A stretch of DNA of 64,000 nt from Rectinema sp003452735. GTDB lineage: Bacteria; Spirochaetota; Spirochaetia; Treponematales; Rectinemataceae. The stretch is taken from positions 124,001 to 188,000 of the forward strand of contig DAOOGR010000001.1 in NCBI GenBank assembly GCA_035415815.1, given 5' to 3'. The translations under genes and the position numbers were made by a program. The stretch's first letter is position 1. Each line of letters begins with the position of its first letter. Of the stretch, positions 9,133 to 16,535 are shown piece after piece. Below the pieces are notes generated by a model. It searched no databases. It saw only the letters and a list, made by a program, of their open reading frames with translations, and was not told the origin of the DNA.

Positions 9133-9161
9133 TTGACGAATAATGCAAGAATATCTATAAT
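9133..9161 (+). promoter_or_regulatory. Sigma70-type promoter upstream of rimP-nusA
   Basis: TTGACG (9133-9138), 17-nt spacer, TATAAT (9156-9161), expected start near 9168. The best promoter match noticed in the window. Confidence 0.8.
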
Positions 9162-9205
9162 AGCAATATAATAAAGTCTGAGATTCTTTTTTGCGGCATG
9201 CAGGA

Positions 9206-9231
9206 AGAGTCGTGCAAACGGCTCTTTTTTT
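9206..9231 (+). terminator. Early intrinsic terminator / possible attenuator
   Basis: Stem AGAGTCG (9206-9212), loop of 6 nt, CGGCTCT (9219-9225), with one G-U pair, then seven T (9225-9231). It sits about 40 nt after the predicted start, so it would give an RNA of about 65 nt unless read through. Confidence 0.75.
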
Positions 9232-9493
9232 ATTCCCTCTATATAGCGGGAAATAGAGCGGCTACTATTGAACATTTAGCAAATGTTTTGCAGCTAGCTG
9301 ACCTGCCTAGCAGAAAATCCGCCCAAAGCGGTTTCTCTGTGGATATGCGCTTCCGCTTGAGCTTAACAATCGTCGACATAGAAGATAGAAGCACATCGCC
9401 AAAAGAAGATAGGACAAATAGGCCAGCGCGGCTTAAGTCTGAATGATATTTAAGCCGAGCTTTATACCAAAGAATAGAGGCGAATGGAAGGGA

Positions 9494-9958
9494 ATGACAG
9501 ATAAAAAACTTCAAGAAGAGATCGATGCAACACTAAAAGCAGGAGGGCTCGATCTATTGGAATTCTCATTAGTTCGACACAAGGGTGGCGATCTTCATGT
9601 CAAAGCGGTAATCTATAGACCCGAGGGAACAGGCACCGATGAATGCACTAAAGCATATCGCCTTATACTGCCACGTATTCAGATGGCATTGGGAGTGCAA
9701 GATCCATACATTGAGGTCTATAGCCCAGGTATAGACAGGGCTATTCGAACAGAAAGGGAATGGGCAGCCTTTAAAAATTGTTATATAAAATTCATGACTT
9801 CCGAAAGTAATGACTGGAAGAAAGGTCGCATAGTACATTTTGATAACAAAAAAGTACAAATAGAAATGGACGATACGATATTGAATATTCCCATAGCTTC
9901 GATTATAAAAGCGAAGCTTGATTCATCTCGCGAGGGAGAAAAAGTACATGGCATCTGA
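9494..9958 (+). CDS. rimP: Ribosome maturation factor RimP
   Basis: 154 residues from the ATG at 9494. RimP assists late 30S subunit assembly. Characteristic features are the N-terminal alpha/beta domain, the segment YIEVYSPGIDRAI (family consensus ..VSSPGxDRPL) and a C-terminal SH3-like beta domain (GRIVHFDNKKVQIEMDD). An earlier in-frame start at 9443 would add 17 residues unlike the family and would lie inside a hairpin, so 9494, with GGAAGGGA immediately upstream, is preferred. It overlaps nusA by 11 nt, the standard bacterial rimP-nusA-infB arrangement. Confidence 0.9.
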   Translation: MTDKKLQEEIDATLKAGGLDLLEFSLVRHKGGDLHVKAVIYRPEGTGTDECTKAYRLILPRIQMALGVQDPYIEVYSPGIDRAIRTEREWAAFKNCYIKFMTSESNDWKKGRIVHFDNKKVQIEMDDTILNIPIASIIKAKLDSSREGEKVHGI

Positions 9959-11384
9959 AATGGCAGAAGCAATTCATCAGTTGATCTCTGAAAAGGGGAT
10001 TCCTGAGGATCTTATAGTTAAAACGCTCGAAGAGGCGATTCTAGCAGCCTACAAGAAAAAATTCGGAACCAACGATAATGCTATAGTCCGATTGAAGGAA
10101 AACTATGAAGGAATCGAAATCTATGCAAAAAAGACCATAGTCTCGGATGAAGATTTTGAAGACGAAGTCTTGGAGATTCCACTTGAGGAAGCTAAAAAGC
10201 TTGCAGATGAAGCTGAGATCGGAGATATTCTCGAGATTCCCATTGATCCATCCGAGTTCGACTTTCAATCGGTTATGCTTGCAAAGCAGACGGCTCGACA
10301 GAGCTTAAGAGATATATCTCGCGATACGCTATATGCAGAGTTTAAATCGAAAGTAGGAGAAATAGTTATTGGGTATTTCCAGCGAGAGCGAAATGGGACG
10401 ATATTCGTTGATCTAGGCAAGATTGAAGGTATTTTCCCGCGCAAGTATCAGTCTCCGAGAGAGACATATCATGTGGGAGATCGAATAAAGGCCCTGATTG
10501 TTGAAGTGGAAAAGACCAAGACTGGATTCCAGGTTGTGCTTTCGAGGACCCATGCAGAATTTGTGCGCAAATTGCTTGAACTAGAGATACCCGAGATCTA
10601 CGACAAGACCATTGAAATATTCAAAATTGTTCGTGAGCCCGGTTATAGGACAAAAGTAGCAGTATATGCAAAGCGAAGCGATGTCGATCCGGTAGGTGCT
10701 TGTGTAGGTCCAAAGGGCATGCGAAGTCAACTCATCAGCCAAGAACTTGAAGGCGAAAAGATCGACTTCATTCGATATGATATCAACCCAAAAGAGTTTA
10801 TCAAAAATGCTCTTGCACCCGCACAGGTAAAAGAAGTATATATACTGGACGAAGCCAGACATATGGCGCTAGCAGTAGTCGATGAACATGAGCTTTCCAT
10901 CGCAATTGGAAAGTCAGGTCAGAATGTCAAGCTAGCAAATCGGCTTTGCGACTGGAATATTGATGTTATGACAGAGGAACAGTACTTGCAAGACTCTAGA
11001 AATGTTGAATTGAAAAAGGCCGCAGATCGTCTATTTTCTGTAGAAGAAGAAGAGGGAGAAGAATTCCTGATCAGAGATTTGCCTAATCTAGAGCCAGCTT
11101 GGATAAATGCTCTTGAATCAGCAGGAATTCGCTTAATTGAACAGTTCCTAGAATTGGATGAGGAAGAGATTGCACAGTGCACAACTCTCAGCGCTCGAGA
11201 TATTAGCGCAATTCGCGACATAATCGAAGAAAATGTAGAAATCATACAAGAAGAGGTAGAAGAAGAAGGAATCGTGTCTTATAGTTGTCCAGAATGTGGG
11301 TCACCAATAACTATAGACATGGATCATTGCCCATCCTGTGGAGTAGCTCTGAGTTTTGAAGCAGAAGAAGAGCAGGATGAATAA
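9948..11384 (+). CDS. nusA: Transcription termination/antitermination factor NusA with a C-terminal zinc ribbon
   Basis: 478 residues. Order: NusA N-terminal RNAP-binding domain (about 1-125), S1 domain (GEIVIGYFQRE.. to about 205), two KH domains (GACVGPKGMRSQ and AIGKSGQNVKLA), a helix-hairpin-helix-like repeat (DLPNLEPAWINALESAG) and a final CPECG-x8-CPSCG pair of CxxC knuckles that looks like a small zinc ribbon, ending in an acidic tail. The last element is not part of the classical NusA. Start at 9948 is chosen because GAGGG lies upstream and the length before SEKGIP matches the family; it overlaps the end of rimP. infB follows after 9 nt. NusA binds RNA polymerase and nascent RNA to modulate pausing and termination. 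Confidence 0.95.
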   Translation: MASEMAEAIHQLISEKGIPEDLIVKTLEEAILAAYKKKFGTNDNAIVRLKENYEGIEIYAKKTIVSDEDFEDEVLEIPLEEAKKLADEAEIGDILEIPIDPSEFDFQSVMLAKQTARQSLRDISRDTLYAEFKSKVGEIVIGYFQRERNGTIFVDLGKIEGIFPRKYQSPRETYHVGDRIKALIVEVEKTKTGFQVVLSRTHAEFVRKLLELEIPEIYDKTIEIFKIVREPGYRTKVAVYAKRSDVDPVGACVGPKGMRSQLISQELEGEKIDFIRYDINPKEFIKNALAPAQVKEVYILDEARHMALAVVDEHELSIAIGKSGQNVKLANRLCDWNIDVMTEEQYLQDSRNVELKKAADRLFSVEEEEGEEFLIRDLPNLEPAWINALESAGIRLIEQFLELDEEEIAQCTTLSARDISAIRDIIEENVEIIQEEVEEEGIVSYSCPECGSPITIDMDHCPSCGVALSFEAEEEQDE

Positions 11385-11393
11385 AGGAAAGAT

Positions 11394-14141
11394 ATGACAG
11401 AGAGCAACGATAAAGACCTTAAGAAAGTGCATCTAATCAAACAGCCTAGACAAGAGACTCCCGAGCAGCCTCAGGAATTGCCAGCTCAGAATCCTCTCGA
11501 TCAGGGCGCAGAAAAGAAGAAAGTTGTCGTAGTAGTAAAGAAAAAAATAGTTACCACAAAGAAAGTCCAGGCAAAAGCAATGATACCAGAAGCTCATGAA
11601 GATCAAAAAATGAGAGAAAAACAATCCACATTGTCAGCTCAGCCACTTTCCGAAGCAGGAAAGACTACAACGCAAATAAGAACAGAGGATAAAGCTGTTT
11701 CTCCTTCTTCGACAGCGCCCTCGACAACAACACTTTCATCATCAAAATCTGCGTCAACAGCTCCATCTCAGAAGTCGTTCGAACACAAGCAGGAAATAAG
11801 ACAAGATGAGACAATTATCAGCTCTCAGCGGCGCTACTCTTCTGATGGAAGAGCTGGAAATTTGGCTCAAGGAAGACCCAGTTCTACGTATCGGAATGGT
11901 CATGAGAGAGGAGAATCTCGTCCAGCAAGCGGATCTTACCAAGGTCGAGCACATGGTCAACCATCTGGAAGGAGCTATCCATCGACATCTAGCCGATCTG
12001 GACAATTCGGATCTCAACAATTTCCTCATGGCAGCCGTCCTTCTGGTGGTTCTCAAAACCTAAGTGGGACAGGTCCTAGTGGTAGGGCAGCCTATCCTTA
12101 TGCAAAAACAGGGCAGCCTGGGGGTGCACAAAGATCCGGTGGATATACTGGAGCAAGACAGAGCCCTGCAGGAGGTAGATACGGGTTGCGTCAGACACCA
12201 GCCCCTATTCCTTCCACTGAGAACGAGAGACCTGCTTCTCGTAGAGCACCAGCTAAAAAGAAGGGAGTATTCAATAAGCGCGAGGAAGAAACAGAACTCG
12301 AGAAGCAGATTCAACTCAAGAAAAAGGCTGAAGCAAAATTGGCGGCAGTTCCAAAATCAATTGACATCATGGAGAATATCAGCATTTCAGAGTTAGCAAA
12401 AAAAATGAATCTAAAACCTGCTGACCTAATAAGTAAATTGATGTCACTTGGCGTTATGGCAACTATCAATCAAAAAATAGATGCCGATACAGCTGCGATT
12501 TTGGCAGCTGAATATAGCTGCGAAGTAAAAGTAGTAAGCCTCTATGATGAGACGGTTATCGAAAAAGCAGCAGATAAACCTGAGGAACTTAAGCCACGGC
12601 CTCCAATCGTTACCGTAATGGGGCATGTCGACCATGGAAAAACTAAACTTCTAGATGCGATTCGCAAAACAGATGTAGTGTCTCAGGAATTTGGGGGAAT
12701 CACTCAACACATCGGTGCTTATATGGTCGAAGCTCCTAATGGGAAAATATCTTTTCTGGATACTCCTGGTCATGCTGCATTCACAAAAATGCGAGCACGA
12801 GGGGCAAATATCACGGATATTGTAGTTCTGGTAGTTTCAGCTACAGAGGGTGTCATGACGCAGACCAAGGAAGCTATAGATCATGCGAAAGCTGCAAATG
12901 TCCCAATAATTGTGGCTATCAACAAAATCGATCTGCCTGAGGCCAATCCCGACAGAGTAAAAACACAACTTTCAGAACTAGGCCTTATTCCAGAAGAGTG
13001 GGGAGGCCAAACACAATTCGTCGAAGTATCGGCTCTCCAAAAAATTGGCATTCCTGAGCTTTTTGATGCAATTCTCATACAAGCTGAAATGCTCGACTTG
13101 AAGGCGAACTACGATAGGCTAGCTGATGGTAAAATCATCGAGTCTCTTATAGACCAGGGCCGAGGTATTGTCGCTACAATCATGGTGCAAAACGGAACCT
13201 TACATATCGGAGACCCTTTTGTTGCTGGCATTTTCCCAGGTAGAGTAAGAGCTATGTTCGATGATAAAGGAAATCGTATCGAACTAGCTACACCATCTAT
13301 GCCAGTAGAAGTCATCGGATTCGAAGGTATGCCTGAAGCTGGCGATCCGTTCGAAGTGGTGGAAGACGAAAAATTTGCACGCCAAATCTCAGCAAAGCGC
13401 CAGGAACTGAAGAAATACGAAGAAGGCCGCAATGTTAAAAAGGTGACTTTAGATAACCTTTACGAGACGATAAGCCAAGGAGAGATCAAAGAGCTAAAGG
13501 TCATAATAAAGGGAGATGTTCATGGTAGCGTAGAAGCTCTGAAAGGCATGTTAGAGAAGCTGTCAACAAGCGAAGTGCATTTAAATGTTATTAGGGCTGC
13601 AGCAGGTGCTATTACAGAAGATGATGTCATGATGGCTTCAGCATCTAATGCTATCATTGTTGGCTTTAATGTCCGCCCAACATCAAGTGCAAAGTTGCTA
13701 GCAGAGCGCGAAAAAGTCGATATTCGCAAGTACAATCTCATATATCGTGCTCAAGAAGAGATAAAACGTGCAATGGAAGGCTTGCTCGCTCCCGAACTCA
13801 AAGAACAAGAAGTCGGAAAGGCTGAAGTCCGCAATATCTTTAGAGTGCCAAAAGCAGGCATCGTTGCGGGTTGCTTTGTATCAGAGGGTATAGTCAAGCG
13901 AAATTGTCAAGTTAGAGTTATCCGAGACAACATCGAGATATTCCAAGGTAATTTATCCTCACTTAAGCGATTCAAGGATGATGTTAAAGAAGTAGCGGCA
14001 GGTTACGAATGCGGTATCGGTATAGAGAACTGCAATGATCTCAAAGAAGGCGATATCCTTGAATTCTATGAGACAATTGAGGTTGCTCGAACGCTCGAGT
14101 CGGGAGACAAAAATGAACCAGGTACGCAAGCGTCGTCTTGA
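11394..14141 (+). CDS. infB: Translation initiation factor IF-2
   Basis: 915 residues. The N-terminal ~310 residues are low complexity: Lys-rich, then Ser/Thr/Gln- and Gly/Arg-rich (about 150-260), typical of the variable IF2 linker. The IF2-N module follows (ISELAKKMNLKPADLISKLM). The GTPase domain has G1 GHVDHGKT, G3 DTPGHAAF and G4 NKID, followed by the two beta-barrels and the C-terminal fMet-tRNA-binding domain. IF2 delivers initiator tRNA to the 30S subunit. It lies 9 nt after nusA, and its end overlaps rbfA by 29 nt, so translation is probably coupled. Confidence 0.97.
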   Translation: MTESNDKDLKKVHLIKQPRQETPEQPQELPAQNPLDQGAEKKKVVVVVKKKIVTTKKVQAKAMIPEAHEDQKMREKQSTLSAQPLSEAGKTTTQIRTEDKAVSPSSTAPSTTTLSSSKSASTAPSQKSFEHKQEIRQDETIISSQRRYSSDGRAGNLAQGRPSSTYRNGHERGESRPASGSYQGRAHGQPSGRSYPSTSSRSGQFGSQQFPHGSRPSGGSQNLSGTGPSGRAAYPYAKTGQPGGAQRSGGYTGARQSPAGGRYGLRQTPAPIPSTENERPASRRAPAKKKGVFNKREEETELEKQIQLKKKAEAKLAAVPKSIDIMENISISELAKKMNLKPADLISKLMSLGVMATINQKIDADTAAILAAEYSCEVKVVSLYDETVIEKAADKPEELKPRPPIVTVMGHVDHGKTKLLDAIRKTDVVSQEFGGITQHIGAYMVEAPNGKISFLDTPGHAAFTKMRARGANITDIVVLVVSATEGVMTQTKEAIDHAKAANVPIIVAINKIDLPEANPDRVKTQLSELGLIPEEWGGQTQFVEVSALQKIGIPELFDAILIQAEMLDLKANYDRLADGKIIESLIDQGRGIVATIMVQNGTLHIGDPFVAGIFPGRVRAMFDDKGNRIELATPSMPVEVIGFEGMPEAGDPFEVVEDEKFARQISAKRQELKKYEEGRNVKKVTLDNLYETISQGEIKELKVIIKGDVHGSVEALKGMLEKLSTSEVHLNVIRAAAGAITEDDVMMASASNAIIVGFNVRPTSSAKLLAEREKVDIRKYNLIYRAQEEIKRAMEGLLAPELKEQEVGKAEVRNIFRVPKAGIVAGCFVSEGIVKRNCQVRVIRDNIEIFQGNLSSLKRFKDDVKEVAAGYECGIGIENCNDLKEGDILEFYETIEVARTLESGDKNEPGTQASS

Positions 14142-14463
14142 AGAATTGATTCGCGAGGAAATTTCTAAGATGATCACCTTTGGTGAGATAAAAGATCCTC
14201 GTGTCAACAGCTTCTTATCGATCACAAGGGTTGAGGCCAGTCAAGATGGATCGCACGCAAAGGTATTTGTAAGTAGTCTCGATGATATAGAAGGGCATCT
14301 GGATGAGGCGATCATTGGCCTATCTCATGCAGCTGGTTTTGTACAATCTATCATTGCAAAACGTGTTCGCTTGCGACTGACCCCTGTTCTCACCTTTGTA
14401 GCCGATCGCAGCCTGAAAGAAGGATTCGAGCTTACGGAAAAATTGAAGGATCTTCTGAAATAA
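14113..14463 (+). CDS. rbfA: Ribosome-binding factor A
   Basis: 116 residues from the ATG at 14113, which has GGGAG about 7 nt upstream inside infB. RbfA is a small KH-fold protein that matures the 5' end of 16S rRNA in the 30S subunit. Family features: N-terminal VRKRRLEELIREEISKMI, the segment IKDPRVNSFLSITRVEAS (consensus DPRL..vtvt.V..S) and C-terminal RLRLTPVLTFVAD. The longer frame from 14035 is disfavoured because it adds 26 residues unlike the family. The stop TAA shares one base with the truB ATG. Confidence 0.93.
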   Translation: MNQVRKRRLEELIREEISKMITFGEIKDPRVNSFLSITRVEASQDGSHAKVFVSSLDDIEGHLDEAIIGLSHAAGFVQSIIAKRVRLRLTPVLTFVADRSLKEGFELTEKLKDLLK

Positions 14464-15401
14464 TGCAGCATAGCGGTTTTTTCCTCGTGGATAAACCTGA
14501 AGGCCCTACTTCGAATAGAGTATTGCAGGATATTCGAAAAAGCTTATCGGTTGAGTTTTTTGCCTCTCAACAGAAGTTTGGCCATGCTGGTACTCTAGAT
14601 TCCTTTGCTTCAGGTTTATTGATAATACTCACAGGCAAGGCAACAAGGCTGACTAGATGGTTCATGAATCAAAGTAAGGAATATGATGCAGTTTTCAGGT
14701 TTGGAGAGGAGACAGACACCCTCGATCCTCAAGGCAGAATAGTAGACATAGGTGCAATACCTACAAAAGAAACTCTTGAGAATATTATTCCTTCTTTTTG
14801 TGGAAATATAAAACAAATACCTCCATCCTACAGTGCTGTCCATGTATGTGGGAAAAGGTCATATGAAATAGCTAGAGCTGGTAAAAAACCCGAAATATCT
14901 CCAAGATTCGTTACAATTGATACCATAGAGCTGCAAAGTTTCAAGGAAAAAGAAGCGACTCTTAGAATTCGTTGTTCTTCTGGCACTTATATTCGTTCTC
15001 TTGCAAGAGACATTGGACATGCGTGCGGCTCTTGTGCAACAGTGGTATCGTTGAGACGAACAAAAATTGGACCTTTCTTTATAAGCCAAGCACATCATCC
15101 CCATGAGTGCAATGAGAAGACATTAAAAGTCTTCTCGCCAGATATCGCACAGAGTCTAGGTCTGGCAACAGCAGTAATCCAATTGGATTTTGTTAAGCAT
15201 TTTATTCATGGAAGAGCATTGCCAATCAAAGCTATAACATTCAATGATGATCAGATGACATTATTAAGAAATCTAGATTTATCCTTCGAATCAAAGCAAG
15301 TGGCACTGTTTTCTGAAAAAGGTGAGCTCCTTGGCATAGCAGAGCATAAAGATAAAGAGTTGGTGCCAAAGGTGGTAATGGAAGAGGAGTCTCGATTGTG
15401 A
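14463..15401 (+). CDS. truB: tRNA pseudouridine-55 synthase TruB
   Basis: 312 residues. TruB isomerises U55 in the T-loop of most tRNAs. The catalytic motif FGHAGTLDSFASGLL near residues 40-54 contains the essential Asp, preceded by FLVDKPEGPTSN, and the RNA-binding CSSGTYIRSLARDIG is present near residue 180. The start shares one base with the rbfA stop, and the stop overlaps the GTG start of ribF by 4 nt, so it is tightly embedded in the operon. The C-terminal ~90 residues are less conserved. Confidence 0.95.
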   Translation: MQHSGFFLVDKPEGPTSNRVLQDIRKSLSVEFFASQQKFGHAGTLDSFASGLLIILTGKATRLTRWFMNQSKEYDAVFRFGEETDTLDPQGRIVDIGAIPTKETLENIIPSFCGNIKQIPPSYSAVHVCGKRSYEIARAGKKPEISPRFVTIDTIELQSFKEKEATLRIRCSSGTYIRSLARDIGHACGSCATVVSLRRTKIGPFFISQAHHPHECNEKTLKVFSPDIAQSLGLATAVIQLDFVKHFIHGRALPIKAITFNDDQMTLLRNLDLSFESKQVALFSEKGELLGIAEHKDKELVPKVVMEEESRL

Positions 15402-16207
15402 ATGTTCTGACCTGGGAAGAATTTCAAAATAATTATTCTCAAGAACAGCTTGCTGCTACAGTTGGTGTATTCGATGGACTACATTATGGACACCAGGTTC
15501 TCATCGAGACTGTAAAGCAACAGAGCCCAGCCTTAAGGTCATGTGTCATCACTTTTAGGGAGAACCCCAAAAAAATACTTCATCCATCCAGCTATCAGGG
15601 TAGCCTCTTGACTCTAGAACAAAAGCTTTCCGGCTTTCAGAATATGGGCATTGAATATTGCGTGATGATTGACTTTTCTAATAATTTCGCTAAACTCACG
15701 GGAAGAGAATTCCTTGCTGCACTGTATATTGCAAATGTACGATTTTTAGCAGTAGGTGTGAATTTTCAGTTTGGGCACAATCTCGATACTAATGCCACGA
15801 GGGTCGAGAAGCTGAGTGAAGAGATTGGCTTGCGTTCATGTATTGTAAAAAATATCATGTATCATAGCCATGCTATAAGCTCTAGCAGAATTCGTCATGC
15901 TGTGCTCGAAGGAAGGCTTGGAGAAGCGGCAGAAATGCTTGGCAGACCATATCAAATACTTGCCAGGCGGGAGAGATATGCTATAGCCGAAAAAAGTGAA
16001 TACTTTTTACCCGAAGATGATTTGCTCATACCCCCTGAAGGGCAGTATGAAGCGTTCATAAAGGATAATGATACGATTCAAGAAACTAAAGTGAACGTTG
16101 TTCACAATCATCTAGCATTGATGAGATTACGTATGCAATCGGAAAAGATCCGATTGGCGTTCGTTGATAAGGCTGTTCAGGAGAAGGAGAAAATAGTATG
16201 GCTTTGA
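15398..16207 (+). CDS. ribF: RibF-like FAD synthetase with a degenerate riboflavin-kinase half
   Basis: 269 residues, shorter than the usual ~310. The N-terminal FMN-adenylyltransferase half is recognisable: GVFDGLHYGHQ (nucleotidyltransferase HxGH-like motif) near residue 23 and SSSRIR near 161. After LGRPYQ the expected kinase signature (G..GRTLGFPTAN) is absent, and only about 85 residues of unlike sequence follow. So it may make FAD from FMN but lack flavokinase activity, or the kinase half has diverged. Start is GTG at 15398 with GAGGAG upstream; the nearby ATG at 15402 is out of frame. It overlaps truB by 4 nt and rpsO by 10 nt. Confidence 0.8.
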   Translation: MNVLTWEEFQNNYSQEQLAATVGVFDGLHYGHQVLIETVKQQSPALRSCVITFRENPKKILHPSSYQGSLLTLEQKLSGFQNMGIEYCVMIDFSNNFAKLTGREFLAALYIANVRFLAVGVNFQFGHNLDTNATRVEKLSEEIGLRSCIVKNIMYHSHAISSSRIRHAVLEGRLGEAAEMLGRPYQILARRERYAIAEKSEYFLPEDDLLIPPEGQYEAFIKDNDTIQETKVNVVHNHLALMRLRMQSEKIRLAFVDKAVQEKEKIVWL

Positions 16208-16467
16208 GCAAAGAAGACAAGGCCCAGTTGGTGCTCGAGTATGGCAAAGATGCAAAAAATACAGGTGCGATTGAGACTCAGATTGCAATTATATCAGCTA
16301 GAATCGCATACCTGACCGAGCATTTTAAGACTCATAAGAAAGACACGAATTCAAGACGAGGGCTTCTCAAGCTTGTCGGTCAGCGCCGCAAGCTCCTGAA
16401 ATACCTGCAGAGAACCGATCTCGAATCTTATCGTGCAATTATGGAGAAATTGCAGATCCGAAAATAA
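16198..16467 (+). CDS. rpsO: 30S ribosomal protein S15
   Basis: 89 residues, the standard S15 length, starting MALSKEDKAQLVLEYG with the family core GAIETQIAIISARI, LTEHFKTHKKDTNSRRGLLKLVGQRRKLL and a YRAIMEKLQIRK end. S15 is a primary 16S rRNA-binding protein. The start lies inside the end of ribF with GGAGAAGGAG upstream, and pnp follows after 68 nt, the common rpsO-pnp order. Confidence 0.98.
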   Translation: MALSKEDKAQLVLEYGKDAKNTGAIETQIAIISARIAYLTEHFKTHKKDTNSRRGLLKLVGQRRKLLKYLQRTDLESYRAIMEKLQIRK

Positions 16468-16535
16468 CAATACAATCAAAGCGATATTGATTAGTCCAAG
16501 TTAAATCGGATATGCAAATCTAGAGAAGGAATGTA

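Larger units (their letters stand above)
9111..9493 (+). other. 383-nt non-coding leader of the rimP-nusA-infB operon
   Basis: This gap holds a near-perfect promoter (9133-9161), an early intrinsic terminator (9206-9231) and a chain of hairpins: AACATTT/AAATGTT (9271-9277/9281-9287), GCTAG/CTAGC (9293-9297/9307-9311), an AGAAA..CCGC/GCGGTTTCT stem (9312-9336, 2-nt bulge) and CGGCTTAA/TTAAGCCG (9429-9436/9450-9457). Short open frames on both strands lack ribosome-binding sites and family resemblance. The layout suggests a transcript whose extension into rimP-nusA is controlled. I find no tRNA, SRP RNA or known riboswitch signature. Confidence 0.55.

Noticed and set aside
9198..9446. 82-residue reading frame in the rimP leader
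   Set aside because: It starts within the early terminator region, has no Shine-Dalgarno and no recognisable domain; it crosses several hairpins. The opposite-strand frame at 9239-9514 is rejected for the same reasons.
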